Of a DNA stretch of 64,000 nt, positions 25,389-33,548 are shown one piece after another. The stretch is from Acidimicrobiales bacterium. Lineage in GTDB: Bacteria; Actinomycetota; Acidimicrobiia; Acidimicrobiales; Acidimicrobilacustridaceae. Numbering within the stretch: position 1 is the first letter of the stretch; every line of letters starts with the position of its first letter. The notes beneath the pieces were generated by a model. The model did no database searches. It had not been told where the DNA came from and saw only the letters and a list, made by a program, of their open reading frames with translations. A program made the position numbers and the translations under genes. The stretch lies in assembly GCA_025455885.1 (NCBI GenBank), contig JALOLR010000008.1, positions 124,001-188,000 of the forward strand. The letters are read 5' to 3'.

Positions 25389-27482
25389 GTGAGCGTGAGA
25401 TCCTCACGGCCACGACGTGAACCGTCCCTCGGGACATGCCGGCTCGGATCCGTCAGACTCTGCGGGATCGACGCTCGTCCACGCATCCTCCGGGTCTCGC
25501 TCGTCACGGTGACCGCAGCCGCCACGGCGGCCACCGTGGTCCTGGCTGCGATCGCCGCGGATGCCGGTTCGGCTGGCGAGGTCGGTGAGTGGATCACCAT
25601 CGCCTTCGTGCCCGGGTTCGTGCTCTCGGGCTGGTGGCTCGCCCGACGACGCCCGAACGTCGCGGTCGGCTGGTTGTTCCTCGCCGCAGCGCTGGGTGTC
25701 TCGATCGCGGCGACCGGGGCGGCGTGGGCAACCGCAGCGGTGGGTCGGAGCTGGCCGGGGGTCGACTGGGGTCTGTGGACGTTCTCGTGGACGTGGCACA
25801 TCCGGGAGGTCGCACTGGGCCTCGCCTTCCTGCTGTTCCCCGACGGTCGCATCGTCAGCCGACTCCACCGTGGCCTGGTCGTCTTCGTCGCCGGGGTTGC
25901 CGGGCTGACGATCGTCGTGACGGCACTGGCGCCGGGCACGATCATGACGGTCCCGTCCAAGCCGGATGGCGCGATCCCCGGTGTCGTCAACCCGATCGGC
26001 GTCGACGCTCTCGAGCCGGTCGTCGACGCGCTCGCGGGACCGCTCGGCTTCATCGGTCTCCTCGCCATCCTCACGCCGATGCTGTGGACAGCGACACGTT
26101 GGCGGTCCACTTCGGGGGAGGTGCGTCGCCAGTACCGGTGGGTGACGTGGATCCAGTTGTCGATGCTGCCGGTCCCCGTCGTCGTCGCCACGGCACCCGT
26201 CGGCGTGGGTGCCGCGCTCGCGATCGTCTACACGCTGGCCGCGCAGGCGATGATCGTGATCGCGATCCTGCAGTGGCGGGCCTACGACGTCGACGTCGTG
26301 ATCCGTCGAGCCCTGCTCGCCACATCGACCCTCGTCGCCGGTCTCGCCATCTACGGCGCGATCGTCACCGGGGTGTCGCTGGTGATCGGGTCGAGCGGCA
26401 CGATCGCCTCGACGCTCGGTGCCGCAGTCGCGATCGCCGTCCTCGTCCCGGTCTCGACGGTGATGCGACGGGGTGTGAACCGGGCCTTCTACGGACGGCG
26501 CGACGACCCCCACCTCGTCGTCACTGCGACCGCCAGCCGGCTCAGCGCTGCCGCCGACCCGTCCGCCGGGATCGACGCGGTCGCCGCAACCCTGGCCGAG
26601 CAGCTCCGCCTCCCCGCCGTGGAGGTCCTCGACACCACCGGCCGCTCCGTCGCCGCGGCCGGAGAACCCGGCGATCTCGACGGGCACGTCGACCTTCCCG
26701 TCGACCATCACGGTCGACCACTCGGGACGCTACGTGTGACCTTGCGACGCGGCACCGACGAGCTCACCGGGGCCGAGACCCAGCTCCTCACCGACGTGGC
26801 CCACCAGATCGGCTCCGCGCTCGCCGCCATCGCCCTGATCGACGACCTCGAACAGGCCCGCAACGACGCCGTCAACGCCCGTGACGACGAGCGTCGCCGC
26901 ATCCAACGCGACCTCCACGACGGCCTGGGGTCCTCGATCACCGCCGTCACCCTCAAGCTCGACGCCGCCAGGAACCACCTCGCCACCAGCGGCATCACCG
27001 CCAGTCAGGATCTCGTCCTCGCCGCGCGACGGGACCTCCAGCAGACGCTCGCCGACGTCCGACGTCTGATCTACTCCCTCGACGATCGGGACGCCGCCTG
27101 CACACTGCAGGATGCGGTCAACACCGACGGCCTCCGGCTCCTCGACCCGGCGGGGATCGAACTCGAGGTCGACCTCACCACGATCCCGACGCTGGGCCGA
27201 CCCGTCTCCGAGCAGCTGCGCTGGATCATCGTCGAGGCCGTCACGAACATCGCCCGCCACGCCCGAGCGACCCGATGCGCCATCATCGGCACCGTGGACG
27301 ACCGTGCCATCCGGATCGAGGTGAGCGACGACGGTTGCGGGATCAACGGCACAGTGCCGAGACTCGGTCGAACCACGATGGCGCACCGCGCGGCCAGCAT
27401 CGGCGCCTCCGTCGAACACCACGACATCGAACCATCGGGCACCACTGTCACGATCACCGTCCCGCGGCAGAGCCCTCGATGA
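25389..27482 (+). CDS. NarL-type sensor histidine kinase, multi-spanning with GAF-like region
   Basis: The 697-residue protein has about 8-9 membrane segments in residues 35-360, a GAF-like region (about 375-480), HisKA_3 with RRRIQRDLHDGLGSS (phospho-His near 507), and a HATPase domain (N box EAVTNIARHARA, G box VSDDGCGI). The domain order matches the kinase at 22061, so the two systems are probably related by old duplication. It is followed by a response regulator that overlaps its stop. The start at 25389 could be downstream since the first 30 residues are basic and not conserved. Confidence 0.9.
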   Translation: MSVRSSRPRREPSLGTCRLGSVRLCGIDARPRILRVSLVTVTAAATAATVVLAAIAADAGSAGEVGEWITIAFVPGFVLSGWWLARRRPNVAVGWLFLAAALGVSIAATGAAWATAAVGRSWPGVDWGLWTFSWTWHIREVALGLAFLLFPDGRIVSRLHRGLVVFVAGVAGLTIVVTALAPGTIMTVPSKPDGAIPGVVNPIGVDALEPVVDALAGPLGFIGLLAILTPMLWTATRWRSTSGEVRRQYRWVTWIQLSMLPVPVVVATAPVGVGAALAIVYTLAAQAMIVIAILQWRAYDVDVVIRRALLATSTLVAGLAIYGAIVTGVSLVIGSSGTIASTLGAAVAIAVLVPVSTVMRRGVNRAFYGRRDDPHLVVTATASRLSAAADPSAGIDAVAATLAEQLRLPAVEVLDTTGRSVAAAGEPGDLDGHVDLPVDHHGRPLGTLRVTLRRGTDELTGAETQLLTDVAHQIGSALAAIALIDDLEQARNDAVNARDDERRRIQRDLHDGLGSSITAVTLKLDAARNHLATSGITASQDLVLAARRDLQQTLADVRRLIYSLDDRDAACTLQDAVNTDGLRLLDPAGIELEVDLTTIPTLGRPVSEQLRWIIVEAVTNIARHARATRCAIIGTVDDRAIRIEVSDDGCGINGTVPRLGRTTMAHRAASIGASVEHHDIEPSGTTVTITVPRQSPR

Positions 27483-28150
27483 ACGATCGACCGATCCGGG
27501 TGATGGTCGTCGACGACCATGCACTCATCCGCGAAGGCGCTCGAGCGCTCATCGGCACACTGCCCGGCCTCGAACACGTCGGCGATGCCTCGACCGGCGG
27601 TGACGCCGTCGCACTCGCCGCGACGCTCGAGCCCGACGTCGTCCTCATGGACCTCGGCCTGCCCGACCTCGACGGAGTCGCGGCCACCGCCGCCATCACG
27701 ACCACCAACCCTCGGATCGCTGTGCTCGTCGTGTCGATGCTCGATGACGACGCCAGCGTCTTCGCCGCCATGCGCGCCGGAGCCCGGGGCTACGTCCTCA
27801 AAGGCGCCGAACCCGGCGAGCTCGACCATGCCATCCGCTCCGTCGCCAGAGGCGATGCGATCTTCGGCGCCGGCATCGCGGAACGGGTGCTCAGCCTCCT
27901 CACGGACGAGGCGCGGCCAGCCGCTGCGGCCCCGTTCTCGGAGCTGACCGACCGGGAGCTCCAAGTCCTCGACCACCTCGCCAGCGGCGCCACCAACCCG
28001 CAGATCGCCGGGGCACTGCACCTCAGCCCGCGCACCGTCGCCAACCACGTCTCGAACATCCTCAACAAGCTCCACGCCACCGACCGCACCGACGCCGCCC
28101 TCCGCGCCCGCGACGCCGGCCTCGGTCAGCGCACCAGCCCGTCGACCTGA
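27479..28150 (+). CDS. NarL/FixJ-type response regulator
   Basis: The 223-residue protein has a receiver domain (acidic pair Asp12/Asp13, phospho-acceptor Asp58 in VVLMDLGLPD, lysine in GYVLKGAEP) and a LuxR-type HTH (LTDRELQVLDHLASGATNPQIAGAL, LSPRTVANHVSNILNKLHA). The ATG at 27479 overlaps the kinase stop by 4 bp. It would be phosphorylated by the kinase encoded upstream. Confidence 0.93.
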   Translation: MNDRPIRVMVVDDHALIREGARALIGTLPGLEHVGDASTGGDAVALAATLEPDVVLMDLGLPDLDGVAATAAITTTNPRIAVLVVSMLDDDASVFAAMRAGARGYVLKGAEPGELDHAIRSVARGDAIFGAGIAERVLSLLTDEARPAAAAPFSELTDRELQVLDHLASGATNPQIAGALHLSPRTVANHVSNILNKLHATDRTDAALRARDAGLGQRTSPST

Positions 28151-28239
28151 GCCGGGCTCGCAGGAACCGGTTGCCGACGCTTCCGGAGCCGTTCCACGTC
28201 ACCCTCCGGCGTGGCTCCGTACGTTCGGCGTCGGCCTGA

Positions 28240-28411
28240 CCTCAGCCCGTGGCCAGGCGGGTTGGGCCCTTGAAGACCGGGGCGTGTGCCAGGCGCATGA
28301 GCCGGTTCGGGAAGCGACTCCCCCGCTCGGGGCTCACCGAGGGGACGGCCGACGAGGTCGAGGACGAAGCGATGGCCAGCCTCGGAGCGGGCAACGCACT
28401 GGCGGGGCAGG
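28240..28411 (-). pseudogene. 3'-end remnant of a ScoMcrA-like HNH endonuclease gene
   Basis: These 170 bp align with the last 175 bp of the HNH gene at 54324-55244. The minus strand reads VARSEAGHRFVLDLVGRPLG and EPRAGESLPEPAH, near-identical to the intact protein, and then a frameshift separates this from the final VFKGPTRLATG, which is in another frame. The rest of the gene is absent. The remnant ends at the position of the intact gene's stop codon. Confidence 0.85.
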
Positions 28412-28650
28412 CGACGAGGACCGACCGGGGCGGTCCTGCTCGAGTCCGAGCGCGCTCGACTTCGGGAGGGTGCAGACGACCATCGTGCACGCGGCCCGAA
28501 TGAGAACTCGGTCCTGTACGCCGGCTGACCGGTCCGCCGCCACGGCCTGGGGCCCGGCCGGTCGGCGCTGGCAACCGTCGGGTAGCTTGCCCGGGCGTCG
28601 CAACGACCGGTGCCCGGTGCTCGGCCGTCTGCCGAAAGGACACGCCAACC

Positions 28651-29064
28651 ATGAAGTTGATCGGCAAGGTCGCCCAGACCGTGGCAGCGCTGTGGATCCT
28701 GAACGTCTGGTTCAACCGGTTCAACAAGGACACCGGTTACCGGGGGGGCGACGCGAAGAACATGAAAGAGGAGTTCGAGGTGTACGGGCTCTCGGAGACC
28801 CAGATGTACGCCGTGGGTGCGGCCAAGGTGGGCCTGGCGGGCCTGATGCTCGCGGGAAATGTGGTCCCGCGGGTCACGCGGCCGGCCTCGATCGGTCTGG
28901 CGGCGTTCATGCTGGGCGCCATCGGCATGCACATCAAGGTCGGAGACCCCGTGAAGCGCTACCTGCCGGCGCTCACCGTCTTCTCGCTGTCCACGATCTC
29001 TGCGGTGCTCAACGGCAACGACCGCCGCCCGACGCCGGTGGACGCGTCACTCACGGCGCAGTGA
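28651..29064 (+). CDS. DoxX-type small membrane protein
   Basis: The 137-residue protein has four hydrophobic helices and the DoxX-like motif EEFEVYGLSETQMYAVGAAK, with a helix of LAGLMLAGNVVP. DoxX family members associate with thiol and quinone redox at the membrane. Its last 22 codons and the following 400 bp are duplicated at 44.7 kb. It faces the DoxX-like gene at 29102 tail to tail, with only 37 bp between their stops. Confidence 0.78.
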   Translation: MKLIGKVAQTVAALWILNVWFNRFNKDTGYRGGDAKNMKEEFEVYGLSETQMYAVGAAKVGLAGLMLAGNVVPRVTRPASIGLAAFMLGAIGMHIKVGDPVKRYLPALTVFSLSTISAVLNGNDRRPTPVDASLTAQ

Positions 29065-29575
29065 GGCGTCGGTGAGGCGTCGCCGCCGCGTCACTGAGAC
29101 CTCACTGCGTGAGGAAGAGCACGAACAGCACGGCGTTGAGGGCGCCGAGTGACGCGGCGGGCATCATGAGACGCGGTGGGTCGTGGATCCTGAGGCGCAC
29201 GATCAGCCCGAGGGCCATCATCGTCGTGAGCCCGGCCGCAGCGATGGCCCCCAGCGGCGCGAAGGCCAGGCCGAGCATGACCGCTGTTCCGCCGAGGATC
29301 TCCAGGAGGCCCACCAGTCGACGAAAGCCAGGCAGTCCGTACCGTTCGAACTCGTCCTTCAGGTCAGTGCGGGACAGGACCCCGGACCCGTAGTAGAGGA
29401 ACGACAGCCCCGAGACGAGCGCCAACACCACCAGGACCACCGGGCACGGTACGTCGACGTTCTCGACCACTCACAATCGGTGTCGCCGCCGTGGTCGAGC
29501 GGATCAGCGGGTCCCGCCTGGGGTGGCGGGTCATCGATCGATGAGCCGGAGGGCGAGGCGGCGGCCTCTCCCCTG
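28997..29575. repeat. Segmental duplication, copy A (copy B at 44696)
   Basis: From 28997 the sequence matches 44696 onwards: the last codons of a DoxX gene, the inter-stop spacer, the whole 122-codon DoxX-like gene, its upstream region and, more weakly, the last codons of the NADP-binding protein gene. Copy A has 11 extra bases in the spacer (near 29080). Divergence is a few per cent in the coding part. Confidence 0.85.
29102..29470 (-). CDS. DoxX-family membrane protein, copy A
   Basis: The 122-residue protein, starting with GTG, has four hydrophobic helices; the motif KDEFERYGLPGFRRLVGLLE followed by ILGGTAVMLGLAFAP is typical of DoxX/DUF4870-like proteins. A near-identical copy is encoded at 44790-45158 (differences such as TDLKDEF against TELKDEF). 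It faces the DoxX gene at 28651 and may work with a redox partner. The gene probably encodes a membrane thiol/quinone-related protein, but the substrate is not known. Confidence 0.8.
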   Translation of the reverse strand: MVENVDVPCPVVLVVLALVSGLSFLYYGSGVLSRTDLKDEFERYGLPGFRRLVGLLEILGGTAVMLGLAFAPLGAIAAAGLTTMMALGLIVRLRIHDPPRLMMPAASLGALNAVLFVLFLTQ

Positions 29576-30112
29576 CCCGATGGCGAGGGCGATCCAGACC
29601 CGGAACAGCGCGTCGACGAGCTCCTCGTGGTCCTCGCCGAGGTCGACGGGGTTCAGGCCGACCCCTCGGATGACCTCCTCGACGACGGCGCGGTCAGCGT
29701 CGCCCGCGGAGAAGAACATGTCGGCGGGACCGTCCGCGAACTGGGGCTGGGCCATGTTCTCGCCACCGAGGGTGTTGAACGCCCGGGCGTAGCGCACCGA
29801 AGGCGGGAGCGAGGCCCGGGCGTTGGCGACGGGCTGACCCATCTGGTTGGTGGCGTCGATCACCAGCTTCCCGGCCAGGAGGTCGCCGTGCCGCGCGGAC
29901 AGGTCGGCGACCGCCGCTCCGGGCACGGCGAGGATGATGACCTCGGCCGCGCCCACTGCGTCGGGGATCGTCGCCACGGTGGCCGTGGTGCCCTCGGCGA
30001 CCTGGTTCTCGTCGGGGCGGCGGGCCCCGAAGGTGACGGTGTGCCCGGAACCGGCCAGGGCCCTCCCCAGGATCCCCCCGATGAACCCGGTGCCGATGAC
30101 GGCGATCTCCAT
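29531..30112 (-). CDS. NADP-binding oxidoreductase (F420:NADP reductase-like fold)
   Basis: The 193-residue protein is a single Rossmann domain: IAVIGTGFIGGILGRALAGSGH with the second-strand FGARRPDEN (Arg favours NADP), IILAVPGAAV, IDATNQMGQPVA and RAFNTLGGENM. It matches the NADP_oxidoredu_coenzyme F420-dependent fold, but the F420-specific residues cannot be confirmed. It may reduce or sense F420/NADP. The final codons are duplicated as a remnant near 45222. Confidence 0.82.
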   Translation of the reverse strand: MEIAVIGTGFIGGILGRALAGSGHTVTFGARRPDENQVAEGTTATVATIPDAVGAAEVIILAVPGAAVADLSARHGDLLAGKLVIDATNQMGQPVANARASLPPSVRYARAFNTLGGENMAQPQFADGPADMFFSAGDADRAVVEEVIRGVGLNPVDLGEDHEELVDALFRVWIALAIGQGRGRRLALRLIDR

Positions 30113-30247
30113 GCGTCCCCCTCGTGGTCGACCGTTCGGTGCCCGGCCCGGGATCGGTGCCCAGGCCGCTCGTTCGGCTCGGACGAGCCGGCTGCGTTCG
30201 CCAACACCGCGGAGGGCCCCGCACTTCCCCTCGTCGTCGGATCCGGG

Positions 30248-30485
30248 TCAGCCCTGCGGGCGCTTCTCGAGCAGGTCGCGAAGCCCGAGCCAGTTTGCGC
30301 CGCTCCCACCGGTCGGCGAACAGCGCGAACAGCGACTGGGCGAACCGCATGGCCCCCTTCAGCCGGTACTCCCAGTCCCAGGTGAGCATGGTCGCCGACC
30401 GGATGGCCGGGTTCCAGGACGGCTCGTCGACGACGGCCTGGAAGACCTCCTCCACCGGACTGGTGATCCGCAGGCTGCCGGACAT
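30248..30485 (-). pseudogene. SRPBCC-family protein, deleted and frameshifted
   Basis: The reading from ATG 30485 starts like a SRPBCC/polyketide-cyclase fold (SLRITSPVEEVFQAVVDEPS, WNPAIRSATML) and jumps to the C-terminal part (TWDWEYRLKGAMRFAQSLFA, then FADRWERRK). In the continued frame the end is nonsense, but a +1 shift after ERRK gives WLGLRDLLEKRPQG and a stop at 30248, the natural C-terminus. The core of about 60-70 residues is missing, so the gene is broken twice. Confidence 0.72.
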
Positions 30486-30635
30486 GTGGCCCACGTCTCG
30501 CCACGCTACGCCTCCGTCGCTCTCCAGCCCTCCTCCCCGGGGTGCGTCGGCACCGCGCCACAATGCCCGCTCCCCGAGATCACCCGCCTGGCCGGTCCGG
30601 TCGCCCAGCGTCCGGGGCCTCCGCCAGCGGACGGT

Positions 30636-31184
30636 CTACCCGACCTCACCCGAGGCCGTCGGAGGTGTCGGGTCCGACGCGAGGGCCGAGGCGATCCCGG
30701 TCGCCCACGCGGCGATCTCGTCCCAATCGCGCCGGTCGCGGGCCTCTTCCGGCATGTTCCGGGCCATCCGTTTGCGGATGAAGCCCCGATCCTCGTCGAC
30801 CATTCCCCCGAAGACGACGTGGTCCCGGGCACCGATCTCCACGGCGAGCTCCTGAACCTTCTTGGGTTTGGTCCAGTGCTCGGTCTCGGCCTCGTCCGCT
30901 TCCTCGTCGTCCTCGCCGACCGGACCGCTGCTGAACAGCCACACGGGGTGCTGGGCGAGCCAGTCGCGGTGACGGCTCAGGAACCGCAGCGCGTCGCCGC
31001 GCCAGTGGGCGGCGTACACGGCGCTGCCCACGATGGCGGCTCGATACCCCTCGAGTGAACGCACCGACCCGGCGGACTCCACGTCGACCTCCCAACCGCT
31101 CTCGGTCATCGCCCGGCCGATCGCCTCGGCGATCTGGGCGGTCGCGCCGTACTTGGACCCGTAGGTCACCAGAACCCGATCCAT
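30636..31184 (-). CDS. Flavodoxin-domain protein (HemG-like)
   Basis: The 182-residue protein has the flavodoxin FMN phosphate loop VTYGSKYGATAQIAEAIG near residue 5, IVGSAVYAAHWRGDAL, and the FSSGPVG segment. This matches flavodoxin-domain proteins related to protoporphyrinogen oxidase HemG of actinobacteria. It could reduce quinones or take part in haem synthesis. The start at ATG 31184 has a GGGAGA purine run 7-8 bases upstream, better than 31220. Confidence 0.85.
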   Translation of the reverse strand: MDRVLVTYGSKYGATAQIAEAIGRAMTESGWEVDVESAGSVRSLEGYRAAIVGSAVYAAHWRGDALRFLSRHRDWLAQHPVWLFSSGPVGEDDEEADEAETEHWTKPKKVQELAVEIGARDHVVFGGMVDEDRGFIRKRMARNMPEEARDRRDWDEIAAWATGIASALASDPTPPTASGEVG

Positions 31185-31269
31185 CGCCGCTTCTCCCTCG
31201 TGGGACCTCGCCGCCAGCATCTCACCTCACCGTCGCCCACCCCCACGACGGACCGCATCGGTGCGCCGC

Positions 31270-31590
31270 TCAGCTCCCCGGTGGGCGGTACGCCACCGAA
31301 CGACCGAGCGCGGCATCGGCCTCCTCGACCGTCAGGAGCTTCGTGGTCACGACCGTGACCGCGGCGTTCGCCCCGACCGCGAACGCTGCCGCGGCAGCCG
31401 CCGTGTCGTCGGGAAGGTCGACGATCACGAACGCATCGGCGTCGCCGAAGGCGAAGTGGAACGATTCGAGACTCCCCCCGAGCTGCTGGCACATGTCGGA
31501 GATCGCGGCGACCCGGCTGGCGGCGCCGGCCTGCTGCAGGCCCTTGATGCCTTCGGCCGTGTAGCTGGCCGCGAACAGGTACTTCGACAT
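31270..31590 (-). CDS. GYD-domain protein
   Basis: The 106-residue protein has the GYD-domain pattern: YLFAASYTAEGIKGLQQAGA, ESFHFAFGDADAFVIVDLPD, and a C-terminal VTTKLLTVEEADAAL. GYD proteins are small ferredoxin-fold proteins of unknown function. The ATG 31590 is near the family's usual start. It is downstream of no clear operon partner. Confidence 0.82.
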   Translation of the reverse strand: MSKYLFAASYTAEGIKGLQQAGAASRVAAISDMCQQLGGSLESFHFAFGDADAFVIVDLPDDTAAAAAAFAVGANAAVTVVTTKLLTVEEADAALGRSVAYRPPGS

Positions 31591-31741
31591 GGTTCCCCCC
31601 ACCTGCGCTAGGACTCCCCCAGCACCCAGTGGACGCTACCGGCCGAGGTCCTGCGCTGCCAGCGCTGGATTCGATCGTCGACCTCACCCCGAGCTGCGTC
31701 CAACTCAGACCGAAAGGTCCGAAGAGTCGTCCGGCCGGCCG

Positions 31742-31831
31742 CGACCGGTCGAGGTGCTCGACGCCTACCCGGACTGGCGCGAGCCGAGCCTCATCGACCT
31801 CTTCCCGCGGGAGCTGCTCTCGCAGGGGTGA
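31742..31831 (+). pseudogene. Possible C-terminal gene remnant of unknown family
   Basis: The plus-strand frame ending at TGA 31829 reads RPVEVLDAYPDWREPSLIDL and then FPRELLSQG, which has natural amino acid composition unlike the surrounding shadow frames. No start or upstream domain belongs to it. It looks like the end of a deleted gene. I do not recognise the family. The rest of 31591-31911 has nothing else recognisable. Confidence 0.35.
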
Positions 31832-31899
31832 ACGAGCGAACCCCGTCCCGCGCCGGATCGAGGATCAGATCGGCGTCACACCGGCCAGGGCGACACCGG

Positions 31900-31926
31900 C
31901 ACCCCGACGGGTCAGGGCTCGTCGTC
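31900..31926. repeat. 27-bp exact repeat, copy 2 (copy 1 at 21125)
   Basis: These 27 bp equal 21125-21151. They cover the stop codon (31912-31914) and last four codons of the DUF4287 gene and a short inverted repeat, so this copy is the likely source. Confidence 0.7.
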
Positions 31927-32478
31927 ACCGAGTTCGGCGAGGCGGCTGTCCACCATGGCGAGGAGGATCGAAGCGTCGACATCCCAGTCGAGGGGCACCT
32001 GCACCGTCTTCTTGTTCACCTTGTAGCCGTCGAGCAGCGGCCTGGCCGCGTCGAGCGCGTGGTCGCCCCACGGGCCGAGCAGGATGTGCTTGGACTGCAC
32101 CCCCGCACCGAACACGTAGTCGTCACCGAGCCGCAGCATCGGTTGGTTCCAGGCCACCACCGGTTGCAGGTCGGGGTGGGCCTCGACGATCGCTGCGAAG
32201 ATCGCCCGAACCGTCTCCGCCGCAGCGGGTTCGACCTTGGCGAGGTAGTCGTCGACGGTGTCGAACCGCTTGGAGGATTTCGAGCCCCGGCAGTACATCA
32301 CCAGCGCGTTGGCATGGGCCCGGCTGAAGCCGTGCTCCTCGGTGAGGAAGGCGAACTGCTCGCCGTAGCTCTGGCCGGCACGTTCGGCCATGAGGTCGAA
32401 CCAGTGCGCCATCGGCTGGCCGTGCTTCTTCTCGATCGCGGGGAAGAACGCGGCGCGATCACCGGACTTGGTCGCCAT
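31912..32478 (-). CDS. DUF4287/DUF5655-type protein
   Basis: The 188-residue protein has an N-terminal helical DUF4287-like part (KSGDRAAFFPAIEKKHGQPM, AHWFDLMAERAG, GFSRAHANALVMY) and a C-terminal YdhG-like part (YLAKVEPAAAETVRAIFAAI, VVAWNQPMLRLGDDYVFG). These fused small domains are found in many bacteria without a proven function. The start is the ATG 32478, second of two nearby in-frame ATGs. No operon partner. Confidence 0.8.
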   Translation of the reverse strand: MATKSGDRAAFFPAIEKKHGQPMAHWFDLMAERAGQSYGEQFAFLTEEHGFSRAHANALVMYCRGSKSSKRFDTVDDYLAKVEPAAAETVRAIFAAIVEAHPDLQPVVAWNQPMLRLGDDYVFGAGVQSKHILLGPWGDHALDAARPLLDGYKVNKKTVQVPLDWDVDASILLAMVDSRLAELGDDEP

Positions 32479-32756
32479 CGACTGCAAGCGTAGGACGACG
32501 CCGGCGCCGCCGCGAGCGACGCCGTCGATCGGCGCCGAGCCCGTCGTGGCGGCACCCGGTCTCGAGGGACCCCGCGTCGTGGCCTGGCGTGCGCTCAGTT
32601 GGGGTTCATCGAGGTGTCTCCGTTCGCGGATCGTGTCGGGCCATCAGATGACCGCTGCTCGCCAGCTGCCTTTCGTGTCGAGCCCGGCCTTTCGGAGACA
32701 CTCCCCGTCGGGGTCGCACCGTCTCCGGGGTCGGGTCGGATGTGCGGTGCCGGAGC

Positions 32757-33548
32757 TCAGGAGGTCATGCCACCCAGGCCGACGAGGCTCACCTGGTGTA
32801 GGCGAGGTTGCGGGCCATGCGCTCGCCCCATTCGGCATCGCCCGACCGGGTCGATTCGGCCCGACGCGAGGAGGACGAACGTCTCGACGTCCGCGGTGAG
32901 CTCGATGTCGGGGTCGGCGACCGAGTCGACGGGTCGGGCCTTGCCGTCGACGACGACGGCGATGTCGCGTTCGACGCCACCGGTGACGTGCACGACGACG
33001 GAGCGGCCGTCGGGGAGGCCGACCTTCTTGCCGACGATGTAGCCGATCGCGCCGGCGACCTCGTCGAGGGCCAGCTCGGCACCGATCCCGCCGGCGTCGA
33101 GCGGGCGGCCGAGCGGAACGGCGATGTCTCGCGCGTGGACCCAGAGGTCGAACACGCGGATCCGCAGGAAGTCGCCGTAGGTCTTCACGCCGGTGGGCGT
33201 GATCGACGGCGCATCCACCACACCCGGAGCCATCGACCGGAGATGCTCCAGTCGCGACGAGGTGACCGCGGCCACCGCCGCCGCCACGCCGGCCGCGTCC
33301 AGACCGTCGATCGCCTCGGCGAGCTCGCCCAGCTTCTCGAACGGCGGCGGTGACTCGACCGACGGCTCCCAGCCGTCGAGGACCGCCTCCACCCCGATCG
33401 TGTGGGCGACGACACCGCGGACGTCCCATTCGGGGCACAGCGACTGCGTGGCCAGCTCATCGGCGCTGAGAGTGCGGCACCCGTCGACGTAGGTGGCGAA
33501 GAGCGTCTCGTGGGCCGACACGAGTTCGGCGAGGGTTCGGGCGGTCAT
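32757..33548 (-). CDS. Maleylpyruvate isomerase N-terminal (MDMPI)/TIGR03086-type protein, C-terminus altered
   Basis: The 263-residue protein carries the DinB/MDMPI N-terminal metal-binding fold (CPEWDVRGVVAHTIGVE, with metal histidine), IRVFDLWVHARDIAVPLGR, and a C-terminal SCP2-like domain (VVHVTGGVERDIAVVVDGK). In mycothiol-using actinobacteria these proteins are thiol-dependent transferases or isomerases. The last 38 residues do not fit the family: a +1 frame gives SGDAEWGERMARNLAYTR, the normal end, so a deletion of 3n+1 bases near 32850-32880 changed the tail. The gene overlaps the DsbA gene by 4 bp. Confidence 0.72.
   Translation of the reverse strand: MTARTLAELVSAHETLFATYVDGCRTLSADELATQSLCPEWDVRGVVAHTIGVEAVLDGWEPSVESPPPFEKLGELAEAIDGLDAAGVAAAVAAVTSSRLEHLRSMAPGVVDAPSITPTGVKTYGDFLRIRVFDLWVHARDIAVPLGRPLDAGGIGAELALDEVAGAIGYIVGKKVGLPDGRSVVVHVTGGVERDIAVVVDGKARPVDSVADPDIELTADVETFVLLASGRIDPVGRCRMGRAHGPQPRLHQVSLVGLGGMTS

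Noticed and set aside
25404-26711. Minus-strand open frame opposite the second kinase
   Set aside because: Repetitive acidic/Gly composition and no family; shadow of the kinase membrane region.
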